64,000 nucleotides of DNA, from assembly GCF_004137855.1 (NCBI RefSeq), contig NZ_QBKB01000002.1, positions 1,522,750 through 1,586,749 on the forward strand, in the 5' to 3' direction. Under the pieces are notes generated by a model that saw nothing but the letters and a program-made list of their open reading frames with translations, did not search any database and was not told the DNA's origin. The translations under genes and the position numbers were made by a program. This DNA comes from Methanohalophilus profundi (GTDB lineage Archaea; Halobacteriota; Methanosarcinia; Methanosarcinales; Methanosarcinaceae). Shown piece after piece: positions 36,684 through 46,134 of this stretch. The stretch's first letter is position 1. Each line of letters starts with the position of its first letter.

Positions 36684-38255
36684 TTAGAGAGACACCAGTT
36701 TGGCATCTATAATACCATCAACATGGCGAATTTGTTCCAGGGTATCCTCTGATACTTCGGAATCCACATTTAATGCCATTATGGTCTTCCCACATATTTG
36801 GACACGGCCTACCTGCATGCCGGAAATATTGATCTCATTATCTCCCAGTATTATGCAGCAAGGGCCGATTACATTGGGTCTGTTAATGTGGTTAGAAACG
36901 ATCATGTAACCTGAAGGCGCAAGATCTACCCTCTGCCCGTCGATCATGATTATTCTCAAGTCATCCTCTACAACCGTACCGGTAATACTTTTGGAAATTG
37001 AATCCTTGCTGAGTTTGATGGTTATGCTGGATGAATATTCCTCTACCCTTTCGGATTTACTTTCCACGACTTCAATATCCCGGGATTTAGCAATTGAAGG
37101 AGCATTTACATAATTTACAGCAGCACCCATTATGGTTTTCAGTACACCTTTAAGGGCCGCAAGTGTGAGATGCCGGGTATCCTTGCCGGCAACATCTCCC
37201 TTATAGGCGATTTCCACTTTTTCATAGTTGCCGTCCATCAGCTGGGATACTGCACTTCCCAGGGTCTCCGCAAGTTCAAGATAGGGATAGATGGTGGACA
37301 TTATTTCCGGTTTTATGGAGGGAATATTGATCGTACTGCGTGCTGGTCCGCCATTTAATACAGAGATTACTTCTTCTGCTACGGATACAGCTACATTGAC
37401 CTGTGCCTCTTCGGTCGATGCACCAAGATGAGGGGTTACAACAGCATTGTCCAATCCAACAAAAGAACAGTTTTCAGGTGGTTCACTTGTAAAGACATCT
37501 ATGGCAGCACCTGCGATCTTATCATTTTTAAGAGCCTCTCCAAGTGCATCTTCATTGATAATTCCGCCACGGGCACAATTAATGACCCTTGCAGTAGGTT
37601 TCATCAGGTCAAATTCTTCAGTATCGAGAATATTGCGGGTTTCTTTGGTCAGTGGTGTATGTACGGTAATGAAATCGGCACGTTTTGCAATATCTTTTAC
37701 AGATGCCAGTTCCACACCCAGTTCTTTTGCCCTGTCCTCATTTACAAATGGGTCATAGGCAAGGATGTTCATTTCAAGTCCCTGTGCTCTTTTGGCCACT
37801 TCGGCACCTATCCTGCCCAGACCTATCACACCAAAGGTCTTTCCATTTACTTCAACACCTAAAAATTTCTTACGCTCCCACTTGCCTGCTTTAAGTGAAG
37901 CAGTTGCCTGCGGAATGTTGCGTGCCATTGAAAGCATCATTGCAATTGTATGTTCCGCAGCTGAAAGCATGTTGCCCTCCGGTGCATTCACTACAATGAT
38001 TCCTTTCTCTGTAGCTGCAGGAATGTCTATATTGTCCACTCCCACTCCTGCACGCCCCACAATCTTGAGCTTATCCGCGGCTTCGATAACTCTGGCAGTA
38101 ACCTGTGTTCCACTGCGTATTACAAGGGCGTCAAAATCTCCGATTTTCTCAACAAGCTCATCTTCGGAAAGGCCTGTTGAAACCTCCACATCAAAATGTT
38201 CTTCAAGTTTTGCCACTCCTTCCTCTGATAACGAATCACTGACTAGTACTTTCAT
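36684..38255 (-). CDS. serA: D-3-phosphoglycerate dehydrogenase
   Basis: 523 residues from ATG 38255 (MKVLVSDSLSEEG); a GGAG lies nine bases upstream, and an earlier ATG at 38270 overlaps that site. It catalyses the first step of serine synthesis. The NAD fold shows GVIGLGRIGAEVAKRA, CARGGIINEDAL (catalytic Arg region) and TPHLGASTEEAQ (catalytic His). The C-terminus carries the allosteric substrate-binding and ACT domains (GDNEINISGMQVGR, HVDGIIDAKLV), so serine feedback is likely. Confidence 0.95.
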   Translation of the reverse strand: MKVLVSDSLSEEGVAKLEEHFDVEVSTGLSEDELVEKIGDFDALVIRSGTQVTARVIEAADKLKIVGRAGVGVDNIDIPAATEKGIIVVNAPEGNMLSAAEHTIAMMLSMARNIPQATASLKAGKWERKKFLGVEVNGKTFGVIGLGRIGAEVAKRAQGLEMNILAYDPFVNEDRAKELGVELASVKDIAKRADFITVHTPLTKETRNILDTEEFDLMKPTARVINCARGGIINEDALGEALKNDKIAGAAIDVFTSEPPENCSFVGLDNAVVTPHLGASTEEAQVNVAVSVAEEVISVLNGGPARSTINIPSIKPEIMSTIYPYLELAETLGSAVSQLMDGNYEKVEIAYKGDVAGKDTRHLTLAALKGVLKTIMGAAVNYVNAPSIAKSRDIEVVESKSERVEEYSSSITIKLSKDSISKSITGTVVEDDLRIIMIDGQRVDLAPSGYMIVSNHINRPNVIGPCCIILGDNEINISGMQVGRVQICGKTIMALNVDSEVSEDTLEQIRHVDGIIDAKLVSL

Positions 38256-38274
38256 TTTTATATTCTCCATGTGA

Positions 38275-38632
38275 TAACAATGATATAATACACCGATATA
38301 ACGGATAGCCTCCGGTGAACACAGACTTTAGATTGAACCACCCATATAAATATATCTTACCATCTCGGGGGATTATTTTTCATACATGACAGCCATTTGT
38401 AGTGAAGCAAAGTATGTATCATAATAGCAATTGTCAGTATAAATAGAATTATGCATAATAGTCCAGGTTGTTTTTATCAGTCCCAGATATACCTGATAAC
38501 GGCCCTGTGATTATATCTGAAGGAATAAAAAAGATACATATAAAAGCCTGTAAAGGCTGCGATCAAAAAAGAAGGAGGATGAAAAGGTCAACCAACTAGT
38601 TCAAATTTACCCTTTTCATACTTTAATCTTCT
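38275..38632. other. intergenic region upstream of serA, left flank of the IS
   Basis: About 360 bases without a normal gene. It holds the serA promoter on the minus strand and a possible small transcription unit on the plus strand (38537-38627). The last five bases (38628-38632, CTTCT) are the IS target duplication. Confidence 0.5.
38537..38627 (+). ncRNA. possible small RNA or leader with a six-codon ORF
   Basis: A TATA-like ACATATAAAAG (38535-38545) leads to a strong ribosome site GAAGGAGG (38571-38578) joined to ATG AAA AGG TCA ACC AAC TAG. The start region ATGAAAAGG (38579-38587) is complementary, nine of nine, to CCTTTTCAT (38611-38619), so it can fold shut. A further hairpin AGCC-TGTAAA-GGCT lies upstream. 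The IS was inserted just after it. Expression is inferred. Confidence 0.3.
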
Positions 38633-39910
38633 GAGACCATCAAATTAACTTTTCGCTTTAAAAGTGTAACTCTTTTTTCATTACCACTGAACGTTGCATG
38701 AGCGTAGCTCATGCATTACATTTATACATGAGAAAATATGCCAGTCCATGAAATATCATCACAATGTTTCGGACGAAATCTGTACCAAAGATTCAATAGC
38801 CAGTTATCTGAACAAAGACAGCGTATCAATATGCCAGTTATTGTATTTCCTGGATATCGATGACATTGCTTCCTATGTAGAACGTAGCTATTATGCCGAT
38901 AAGGACTGGCACTTCAGGTATAAGATTTCTTCAATGATAAAGCTCATCGTTGTAAAATCCTTCAGAAACCTCTCTTTTGAAAAAACGATATCTACCTTAA
39001 CAAATCAGGAAGCCAAGCTTCTGTATTTTGAGGATGAGAATGGTACCATTAATCTTCCCTCTCATGCAACACTTCACCACTTTGTAAAATACAGGTTGGG
39101 AAAAGAGGGATTTAATGAAATAATGTTCAGGATTGGAAAGAAAATATCGAGAATTACAAAGATTAGGGATCTAAAAACAGATTCGACACCTCTTGAAGCA
39201 TCCAGATATGATAGATATGCGGATTATAATCCGCATTACAAATGTAAGATGGATAAGGCACATATCACGATGATTGGTACACTTCCAATCTATATGACAC
39301 ATACAAAGGGTGCTGCAAATGATTCACCCGAATTGAAAAAACACATTGATGTATTGGTAAAAATGGGAGTGGACATCGATACTTATGCACTGGATGGAGG
39401 GTATGATTCGTTCAACAATCATGCTGATGTATGGTATAAATTGAAGGCAAAACCTGTTATTGCATATTCTTCTGATTCTAAAGTACATAATGAAGGAACA
39501 ATGAAACGAATCGATCACTGGGTCAATAAGATGTGGAAAATCGGCGGATCGATTCATATGAAGTATGAGAATAAACTTCGTTTTCTCTATGAAAACGGAA
39601 GGAAAAAACAAGTAGGGATGCACTTGCGGAATAAGAACATAGAGGATGAGGGATTTGAGGAAGAATATTCAAAAAGAGCAGAATGTGAGAGAATACATAA
39701 GAATATTAAATGGACTGTGAAATTTGATATCAGGGGTATGAAGAATGCAAGTAAGGAAATGTATTCGATTATGAAGTTTGTGACATATCAATTGCTTGTA
39801 ACTGCGAATTTGCAAAATAAGGTCAAACAAACAAATTCATTTGCAAAGTATGTGTGAATTAACATCATCAAATTAGAATGGGAGGAATTATGACCTAATT
39901 TGATAATCTC
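38633..39910 (+). mobile_element. Complete insertion sequence with 5-bp target duplication
   Basis: 1278 bases bounded by imperfect inverted ends, GAGACCATCAAATTA (38633) and, on the other strand, GAGATTATCAAATTA (to 39910). CTTCT flanks both sides (38628-38632 and 39911-39915), the target duplication. A single DDE-type transposase fills it. It lies between serA and ftrB, eight bases from the ftrB stop, so no gene was broken. A palindrome TGCATGAGC-GTA-GCTCATGCA precedes the transposase. Confidence 0.85.
38748..39857 (+). CDS. DDE transposase
   Basis: 369 residues from ATG 38748 (MKYHHNVSDEICTKDS); the frame is open to 38694, but those residues translate a palindrome. Likely catalytic acidic residues are in LKTDSTPLE (D), YALDGGYDSFNN (D) and AECERIHKNIKW (E), in the order of IS4/IS5-type transposases. 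The N-terminal domain (SMIKLIVVKSFRNLSFE, LPSHATLHHFVKYRLG) is typical of these families. The frame is intact, so the IS may be active. Confidence 0.8.
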   Translation: MKYHHNVSDEICTKDSIASYLNKDSVSICQLLYFLDIDDIASYVERSYYADKDWHFRYKISSMIKLIVVKSFRNLSFEKTISTLTNQEAKLLYFEDENGTINLPSHATLHHFVKYRLGKEGFNEIMFRIGKKISRITKIRDLKTDSTPLEASRYDRYADYNPHYKCKMDKAHITMIGTLPIYMTHTKGAANDSPELKKHIDVLVKMGVDIDTYALDGGYDSFNNHADVWYKLKAKPVIAYSSDSKVHNEGTMKRIDHWVNKMWKIGGSIHMKYENKLRFLYENGRKKQVGMHLRNKNIEDEGFEEEYSKRAECERIHKNIKWTVKFDIRGMKNASKEMYSIMKFVTYQLLVTANLQNKVKQTNSFAKYV

Positions 39911-39922
39911 CTTCTAATATCA

Positions 39923-40198
39923 TTACTTAATATACAATCCACACTTACATGCACCACGGGTCTCAACATCATGGGCACGACGTGCACATGGGCAGATAAT
40001 CTTCTTATCTTTTTCTTTATCCCCTGTTCTTTTCTGGCAGAAGCAGTACCATTCACCATACTTACGCTTATTGTTAGCGATATTTTTTACCGCCGTGGTG
40101 ATAATATCATAGTCCGAATTAAGTTTGTATCCGGCAGCTTCAGCACTTTTCTTGGACCGTTCATATAATTCCATCTCAAGTTCATCTTCGAATTTCAT
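39923..40198 (-). CDS. ftrB: Ferredoxin:thioredoxin reductase catalytic subunit
   Basis: 91 residues. Cysteines in EWYCFCQKR, IICPC and GACKCGLY are the pattern of the FTR beta chain, which holds a 4Fe-4S cluster and redox-active cysteines to pass electrons from ferredoxin to thioredoxin. AGGAGTGATATA precedes ATG 40198. It begins a set of redox and oxygen-stress genes that runs to 51.8 kb. Confidence 0.92.
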   Translation of the reverse strand: MKFEDELEMELYERSKKSAEAAGYKLNSDYDIITTAVKNIANNKRKYGEWYCFCQKRTGDKEKDKKIICPCARRAHDVETRGACKCGLYIK

Positions 40199-40251
40199 TA
40201 TATCACTCCTTGCATTGTTTGTTCAATATGGATAAAAAGATTTGGGCACAA

Positions 40252-41454
40252 TCAGGACCGGGCAATTTCACCCAGTTTTATTCCCAGTTGCCTGCAACCC
40301 TCTAAATCTTCCTTTTCAGGTCTGAATTTCACTTTAAAAGGGTCTTCCACAAATTCCATTTTGGTATTCTTGAGAGCTTCTTCCATCTGCCTGATTGCAC
40401 CGCCACCCCAGCCATAGGATCCGAAGAATGATACCTTTTTGTCTTTGGGGCGCAAACCTTTCAGGTACGTCAGGAAACCACCCATTGTAAAGAACATCCC
40501 ATTGTGCATTGTGGGGGATCCAAGGGCAAAGACCCGGCATTCCATTAATTCTTTGATGAGCATGCTCCAGTCATTTTTGCGCAGGTGGAACAAGACAACC
40601 TCGGTCCCTGAGGCCCGCACTCCTTCTGCAATTGCTTTTGCCATCATCTCTGTGCTGGCCCACATTGAATCATAAATCACAAGCACCTTTTGCTCACTTG
40701 TCCCGGAAGCCCATTTTGCATAGGCATCGATTATCCGTTGCGGATCATTGCGCCAGATAACACCGTGGGACGGCGCGATCATGTCGATCTGTAATCCTAG
40801 TTTCCCGACAGTTTCAAGATGTTTGAGTATTCGGGATTTAAAGGGCATCAGTATATTGGCAAAATATATGGCGGCATCTTCCATGACGTCTTCTACCTGG
40901 TCATCGAACCTCCTGGAGGTGGCAATATGCTGGCCAAATGCATCATTGGAAAAGAGAATGTGATCCTCTTTGAGATAAGTCTGCATGCTGTCAGGCCAGT
41001 GGAGCATGACCGCTTCAATAAACATCAGGGTCCTTTTGCCGGTGTTTAATTCGTCCCCCGTTTTCACGGTCTCAAAGTTCCAGCCACTACACCCGGATTC
41101 GGCATAATATTCATTGAGTCCGGTTTTGCCCCTTTCGGTGGCAAATATTTTGGCATTCGGAGCTACTTCCAGGACACGTGGCAGGGCACTGGAATGGTCC
41201 ATCTCCACATGATTGGCTACTATATAATCGATCTTTGCGGGGTCCACTATCCTGCTGATCCTTTCGATCATCTCGTCTGCAAAGGATGCTTTTACAGTGT
41301 CGATGAGGGTGATCTTTTCATCTACTATGAGGTAAGCATTATATGTGCCACCCCGGGGTGTTTCATAACCGTGGAAATCACGCAGGTTCCAGTCGATTAC
41401 GCCAACCCAGTAAACCCCTTTGGCAATTTCAAGTGGCTCTTCTGGAGTATCCAC
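40252..41454 (-). CDS. fprA: F420H2 oxidase / flavodiiron protein FprA
   Basis: 400 residues from GTG 41454 (AGGTGA five bases upstream). FprA reduces oxygen to water with F420H2. The N-terminal metallo-beta-lactamase domain has the diiron motif ANHVEMDHSSALP and HWPDSM; the C-terminal flavodoxin domain starts near residue 250 (VLVIYDSMWASTEMMA) with GSYGWGGGAIRQ. It is next to a rubrerythrin-like gene, a common oxygen-defence pair in methanogens. Confidence 0.95.
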   Translation of the reverse strand: MDTPEEPLEIAKGVYWVGVIDWNLRDFHGYETPRGGTYNAYLIVDEKITLIDTVKASFADEMIERISRIVDPAKIDYIVANHVEMDHSSALPRVLEVAPNAKIFATERGKTGLNEYYAESGCSGWNFETVKTGDELNTGKRTLMFIEAVMLHWPDSMQTYLKEDHILFSNDAFGQHIATSRRFDDQVEDVMEDAAIYFANILMPFKSRILKHLETVGKLGLQIDMIAPSHGVIWRNDPQRIIDAYAKWASGTSEQKVLVIYDSMWASTEMMAKAIAEGVRASGTEVVLFHLRKNDWSMLIKELMECRVFALGSPTMHNGMFFTMGGFLTYLKGLRPKDKKVSFFGSYGWGGGAIRQMEEALKNTKMEFVEDPFKVKFRPEKEDLEGCRQLGIKLGEIARS

Positions 41455-41471
41455 AAAATTCACCTGGTAAT

Positions 41472-41959
41472 TTATGTCTGCATCCTGAAACCGGTAGCTT
41501 CATCCAGCAAACCATCAATGAGCTCATAATGGCCCCGCTCAACTTTGGCAATCTTGCTGAAAAATTCCTGTTCTTCCTTTTCAGTGGCTTTCTTTTCGAG
41601 TTCAAGATAGAAATATTCACTCTTCCTTTCAAAGCGCAGTGTACCAAGCATAATACCAATCTCTTCCAGATTGTTTTCTGTGAATTCCACGTTCAAAGAT
41701 CCACGGAAATCAGGGATATTGGATTCAGGTATTTCAACTTCTTTTCCTTCAAGGAATTTGTGAAGGTACTGAGCATGGTGTTTTTCTTCCTCGGCCAGGA
41801 CTCATAGGTTTTCTTTGCCCCGGGATTGCCGGTAAGATTTGCTCTTTCAAGATAGAAATCATGCCCCTGGTCCTCCAGGGCAATCGCCATTTCCACTGCT
41901 TCTTCAACCGTACTAATGTTCTCGAGCTCTATATCTACATATTTGAGTATATCTTGCAA
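41472..41959 (-). pseudogene. Rubrerythrin-like diiron protein, frameshifted
   Basis: The N-terminal half (VDIELENISTVEEAVEMAIA, LEDQGHDFYLERA) leaves frame after KKTYE. One added base near 41799-41802 restores FLAEEEKHHAQYLHKFLEGK and the downstream part to ERGHYELIDGLLDE. The repaired protein is about 163 residues with ExxH motifs (EDQGH, EEKHH, ERGHYE). I place the start at TTG 41959 (MQDILKYVDIE), with GGGAG upstream. It is in line with fprA, separated by 17 bases. Confidence 0.8.
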
Positions 41960-42009
41960 TTTATACAACTCCCACAATCAGTAGCTAGTATATTTGACAA
42001 TATGAGTAA

Positions 42010-42510
42010 TTAATACTTATTTATGTGAGTTTTATCCCTGACTGCCACACGAGAAGGTTTTTCAGGAGATTCTGCAGGGTATCCCATGGGAATTACGGCT
42101 GCCACATCAAAACCATCCGGAATGGCGAACATGTCCATTATTTTTTTGCCATGGAATGTGAGGGTGACCCCAGCCAGTCCTTCGGCAGTTGCAGCAAGCA
42201 GCATGTTTTCGATGCAGGCATATGTTGAACCCACAGCCTCGTCCCCAAACTTCTTGTTATAACAGACCACGACAATAACGGGTGCGGTCTCGATGGCCTT
42301 CTGCTGCTCTGGTGCCTTTTTTCTCATACTGGCAAGTTGTGCCCTTAGCTTCTCCTCTTTGACAAGAATAAACTCCCAGGGTTCGCTGTTAAAGGCGTTA
42401 GGTGCCTGGGTGCCTGCATAAAGTATTTTATCCAGCGTATCAGCAGGGACCTCGCGGGGAAGGAATTGCCGGATGCTTGTGCGTTTCTCTATTGCTTCAA
42501 GAATTTCCAT
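42010..42510 (-). CDS. Nitroreductase-family FMN protein
   Basis: 166 residues from ATG 42510 (MEILEAIEKRTSIRQFLPRE) with GGGGGG upstream. FMN-binding features are KRTSIRQF, APNAFNSEPWEFILV and the C-terminal VIPMGYPAESPEKPSR. The natural substrate of these small archaeal proteins is unknown; they reduce quinone- or nitro-type acceptors. It sits in the redox region with no operon partner. Confidence 0.88.
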   Translation of the reverse strand: MEILEAIEKRTSIRQFLPREVPADTLDKILYAGTQAPNAFNSEPWEFILVKEEKLRAQLASMRKKAPEQQKAIETAPVIVVVCYNKKFGDEAVGSTYACIENMLLAATAEGLAGVTLTFHGKKIMDMFAIPDGFDVAAVIPMGYPAESPEKPSRVAVRDKTHINKY

Positions 42511-42649
42511 TAAATACCCCCCATTAAAATGACTGCAAACAACCTCTGTTCTAAAATGTAAATAACTTTTCCTGAAAAGGCCCATTTGTACTCTTTTTAT
42601 TGATTATACTAAAACAAAATGACGAGAATAGTTTAGAAACATTGTTTTT

Positions 42650-43108
42650 TTGAGTAAAAGAGGATATTATATAGGGCTTTTTACAGGCATGTATCTTTTC
42701 TTCAAAGAAGACCTGGGGTTTTTGAGGAACCTGACCGCAGAAGTTTTCTCGTTTAGCATGAGCCTTCTGGGAGTCACAAATTCGGTTAATGAAAATGTAT
42801 TACATTTTGCCAATGGAATAACAGCAATGAAAGTCGTGGACGAATGTACCGGCATCTACGAAGTACTTGTCTATTCTGGCTGTGTGCTGGCATATTCCAC
42901 AACTTATCAGAAAAAACTTATGGGAATAGCCTTTGGTGTACCAGCAATACTTGGTATTAACATGGTGAGGTTGGTATGTCTTGGATTTGTAGGGCTCTGG
43001 TTTCCTGAAATATTTGACTATGTCCATTATTACTTCTGGCAGGTCACGTTGATTATAATTATAGTACTGGTTGTTCTGATATGGATCGAGAAAGTAGTGA
43101 AACGATGA
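42650..43108 (+). CDS. Archaeosortase/exosortase-family protein
   Basis: 152 residues and about four or five membrane helices. The catalytic pattern is VDECTGIYEVLVYSG (Cys), then GINMVRLVCLG (Arg) and FDYVHYYFWQ (His), the triad of exosortase/archaeosortase enzymes. They cleave C-terminal sorting tails and attach surface proteins to lipid. A protein with a PGF-CTERM tail is at 49.3-50.7 kb, though archaeosortase A, the usual PGF partner, is normally longer. The start is TTG 42650; the RBS is weak. Confidence 0.85.
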   Translation: MSKRGYYIGLFTGMYLFFKEDLGFLRNLTAEVFSFSMSLLGVTNSVNENVLHFANGITAMKVVDECTGIYEVLVYSGCVLAYSTTYQKKLMGIAFGVPAILGINMVRLVCLGFVGLWFPEIFDYVHYYFWQVTLIIIIVLVVLIWIEKVVKR

Positions 43109-43488
43109 GGATTTCGGTATTTCTAGGCAAATTCCTGTTATACCTGACGATTTTGTTTATTCTGGGCATTCCGGCAATCCGGGCGTACCTTGCCTCCCCG
43201 AGCCATGCATTGAACGCATTTGATTTTATCACATTTTATCTGCCTATGAACCTGGTACCTTTTATTGCACTTATCATGGCTACTCCGATAGATAATAAAA
43301 GAAGGCTGAAACTTATCGTTGGGGGATCGTTTTTGATTCTCTTATTTACTCTGGTGGTTATAGTACTGCAATTTAATTTCATCTCTGTAGCCGGAGAACT
43401 GTTCTACATTTATGCTATTGGCAGGACAGCGTTTCCCTTTTTGTTGTGGTTTGCATTTGTATACAAGGATTTGAACTTTGAATTATGA
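43105..43488 (+). CDS. Membrane protein coupled to the archaeosortase
   Basis: 127 residues from ATG 43105, which overlaps the previous stop (ATGA). Four hydrophobic helices (LYLTILFILGIPAI, FYLPMNLVPFIALIMA, LIVGGSFLILLFTLVVIVL, AFPFLLWFAFVY). The tight coupling suggests an accessory of the sortase. I do not recognise a family. Confidence 0.7.
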   Translation: MRISVFLGKFLLYLTILFILGIPAIRAYLASPSHALNAFDFITFYLPMNLVPFIALIMATPIDNKRRLKLIVGGSFLILLFTLVVIVLQFNFISVAGELFYIYAIGRTAFPFLLWFAFVYKDLNFEL

Positions 43489-43653
43489 ACAAACTGTGCT
43501 GAAAGGAAAGGTAAATTGAGCTAAAAATAATTTTCTGCAAACCATTCTCAGAAACATTTTTATTCAAATGCCGACATTAAGAGGATGGCTCGATGATTAA
43601 TTATATATGATAGTTACGGTAACATATTGCATTCATATTTACGAGGAAGTGTT

Positions 43654-44757
43654 ATGGAGAATATAAAGATCGCAATTGCAGGGATTGGCAACTGCGCTAG
43701 CTCTCTCATTCAGGGTCTGGATTACTACAGTGATAAAACCGAGACAGATGCTATCGGTCTAATGCATTGGACTATTGGAGGATATGAACCCTCTGATATT
43801 GAGGTTGTAGCTGCGTTTGATATTGATAAAAGAAAAGTAGGGAAAGACATATCAGAAGCCATCTTTGCAGAACCAAATTGCACTGCTGTATTCTGTCCGC
43901 ACATTCCTGAAAAAGGCGTAAAAGTTACAATGGGCAGCATCCTTGATGGTGTTTCTGAGCACATGACAGATTATGAAGATAAATACAAATTCATAACCAG
44001 TGATGAAAGCGAGTCCACAAAAGAGGATATTGTGCAGGTTCTGAAAGATTCCGGTGCTGAAATGCTCTTGAATTTCATGCCTGTAGGTTCAGAAAACGCT
44101 GCACGTTTTTATGCAGACTGTGCCCTGGAAGCAGGAATTGGTTTCATTAACAACATGCCGGTTTTCATTGCCAGTAACCCCGAATGGGCTCAAAGGTTCG
44201 AAGAGAAAAACCTGCCTATAATTGGTGATGACATAAAGGCCCAGCTTGGAGCCACTATCACTCACAGGACACTGGCAGACCTTTTCAGCAAACGTGGGGT
44301 CAAACTGGAAAAAACCTACCAGCTAAACACCGGTGGCAATACCGATTTCCTTAATATGCTCAATCGCAGCAGGTTGTCCTCCAAGAAAACATCCAAGACC
44401 GAGGCTGTACAATCCGTACTCAAAGACCGGCTGGATGATGAAAATATACATGTCGGTCCAAGTGACTATGTACCCTGGCAAAAGGACAACAAAGTATGTT
44501 TCCTGAGAATGGAAGGAAAACTGTTCGGCGATGTTCCCATGAATATCGAACTACGTCTCTCAGTTGAGGATTCTCCTAATTCTGCAGGTGTGGTTATTGA
44601 TGCCATCCGCTGTTGCAAACTTGCACTTGAAAGAGGCACTGGAGGAATTCTCTATTCCCCTGCATCTTATTTCATGAAACATCCACCTAAACAATACAAC
44701 GATGACGAAGCCTTCGGCATGACAAATGATTTCATCGAAGGTAATAGGGATAACTGA
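43654..44757 (+). CDS. ino1: Inositol-3-phosphate synthase
   Basis: 367 residues from ATG 43654 with GAGGAAGTG upstream. It converts glucose 6-phosphate to inositol 3-phosphate with NAD, for archaetidylinositol lipids. NAD motif IAIAGIGNCASSLIQG; the catalytic area has GDDIKAQLGATITHR and LNTGGNTDFLNM. DSPNSAGVVIDAIRCCKLA is also typical. It overlaps no neighbour; the DUF429 gene follows eight bases later. Confidence 0.93.
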   Translation: MENIKIAIAGIGNCASSLIQGLDYYSDKTETDAIGLMHWTIGGYEPSDIEVVAAFDIDKRKVGKDISEAIFAEPNCTAVFCPHIPEKGVKVTMGSILDGVSEHMTDYEDKYKFITSDESESTKEDIVQVLKDSGAEMLLNFMPVGSENAARFYADCALEAGIGFINNMPVFIASNPEWAQRFEEKNLPIIGDDIKAQLGATITHRTLADLFSKRGVKLEKTYQLNTGGNTDFLNMLNRSRLSSKKTSKTEAVQSVLKDRLDDENIHVGPSDYVPWQKDNKVCFLRMEGKLFGDVPMNIELRLSVEDSPNSAGVVIDAIRCCKLALERGTGGILYSPASYFMKHPPKQYNDDEAFGMTNDFIEGNRDN

Positions 44758-44765
44758 AATGCAAG

Positions 44766-45569
44766 ATGCCTTATCAAATAAGGAAAATATTTGGTGTGGA
44801 TTTTAGCGGGTCTAAAAAAGCCTGTAATAAAATATGGGTAAGTGAAGGCATCGTTCACGATAACTTCCTCAAAATCCACACCTGTCGTCCTGCTCACTTT
44901 TTTGCTGAAAGCCATGATACTCAGAGCTGTATTACTGCTCTTTATGGCATGATCGCCAGAGAAAAATATGCTATTTTTGGAATGGATTTTCCTTTTGCAC
45001 TCCCATCTTCCCTTACAGAAGAAAACAACTGGAAGGATTTCATAATCAATTTCCCTCTTAAACATGCGTCTGCAGAAAGTTTCAGGGATTACTATCGCCA
45101 GAAAACAGATGGAAAAGAATTCAAACGTAAAAAGGAAAATGAAAAAGGCGCACCATTTGCTGCATACAATCTCTGGTTGTACAAACAGACCTTTCATGGT
45201 ATCTCAAGAATAATTCATCCCCTTGTAAGGAATAACCTTGCCTGTATTCTCCCTATGCAAACCCCTGATCCTGAAAATCCCTGGGTAATTGAGATATGTC
45301 CGGCCTGCACTCTTAAAGAAAAGGGTCTATATATGCCGTATAAAGGAAAAAAGAGTGACAGAGAAACTAATAGGAAAATGATTGTGGATAAGTTAGAACA
45401 ATTCAATATTATGCTTGATGATGAAATAAAAGATATATGTATTTCAAACACTCAAGGAGACGCTCTGGACAGTATTCTGGCAGCGTATGCCGTATTTAGG
45501 AATATGCAAACCCTGGAAGGAAAAAATCCGGATGAACTTGAAAAAAGAGAAAGGGATGTTTATTATTAA
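44766..45569 (+). CDS. DUF429 (RNase H-like) protein
   Basis: 267 residues. The opening KIFGVDFSGSKKACNKIW, FGMDFPFALPS and the C-terminal TQGDALDSILAAYAVF are the three acidic motifs of the predicted RNase H-like nuclease family DUF429. No substrate is known. The stop overlaps that of afpA on the other strand by four bases. Confidence 0.75.
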   Translation: MPYQIRKIFGVDFSGSKKACNKIWVSEGIVHDNFLKIHTCRPAHFFAESHDTQSCITALYGMIAREKYAIFGMDFPFALPSSLTEENNWKDFIINFPLKHASAESFRDYYRQKTDGKEFKRKKENEKGAPFAAYNLWLYKQTFHGISRIIHPLVRNNLACILPMQTPDPENPWVIEICPACTLKEKGLYMPYKGKKSDRETNRKMIVDKLEQFNIMLDDEIKDICISNTQGDALDSILAAYAVFRNMQTLEGKNPDELEKRERDVYY

Positions 45570-46117
45570 TCCCCTTTTGGTTCTATATTCAACAGTTCAT
45601 AAATATCATCAGGTTTTGTCAATATGTGCATGTTTTCCATTTCAGCCAGTTTTTCTGAATTGGTAACATCAATATCCCGCATCTTCAACTTCATTTTTCT
45701 TCCACTGGGTGCATATGTGGTAACATCGCCACGCACCTGATCAACAGGCAGGACATAAATTGGTGTTTGCCCCTTTGCTGTCTGGGCCACCACATTTGTT
45801 ACAAGAGTATCGGCAATACCGTGTGCTATCTTGGCAACAGAATTGGCTGTGGCTGGTGCGATTATTAAAGCATCGTAGTGACCAACCTGCAATGGGCCGG
45901 CAATAAAAGGTGAGTTGGGACCCGAATCTGTTTTGAAGTTCGAGAAATCCTTCTGTATGTTATCCCACATGCGATACCACTTCATTACAGTCTCCCCTTC
46001 TCTTGAAAGAAATACCATAAACTCAATATCGGTTTTTTTCTTAATGTCTACCATTATGTCATACGTCTCTTTTATAAGGTCACCTGAGCCTGTAATTCCC
46101 CACGCGATTCTTTTCAT
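45566..46117 (-). CDS. afpA: Archaeoflavoprotein AfpA
   Basis: 183 residues: RIAWGITGSGDLIKETYDIM, LSREGETVMKWYRMWD and IIAPATANSVAKIAHGIADTLV are typical of this FMN protein of the dihydromethanopterin-reductase-like flavoprotein fold. It accepts electrons from ferredoxin and iron-sulfur flavoproteins. It is the last gene of the minus-strand set ferredoxin-isf-oxidoreductase-afpA. AGGAGTGATAAT precedes the ATG. Confidence 0.92.
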   Translation of the reverse strand: MKRIAWGITGSGDLIKETYDIMVDIKKKTDIEFMVFLSREGETVMKWYRMWDNIQKDFSNFKTDSGPNSPFIAGPLQVGHYDALIIAPATANSVAKIAHGIADTLVTNVVAQTAKGQTPIYVLPVDQVRGDVTTYAPSGRKMKLKMRDIDVTNSEKLAEMENMHILTKPDDIYELLNIEPKGD

Positions 46118-46134
46118 ATTATCACTCCTGTAAA

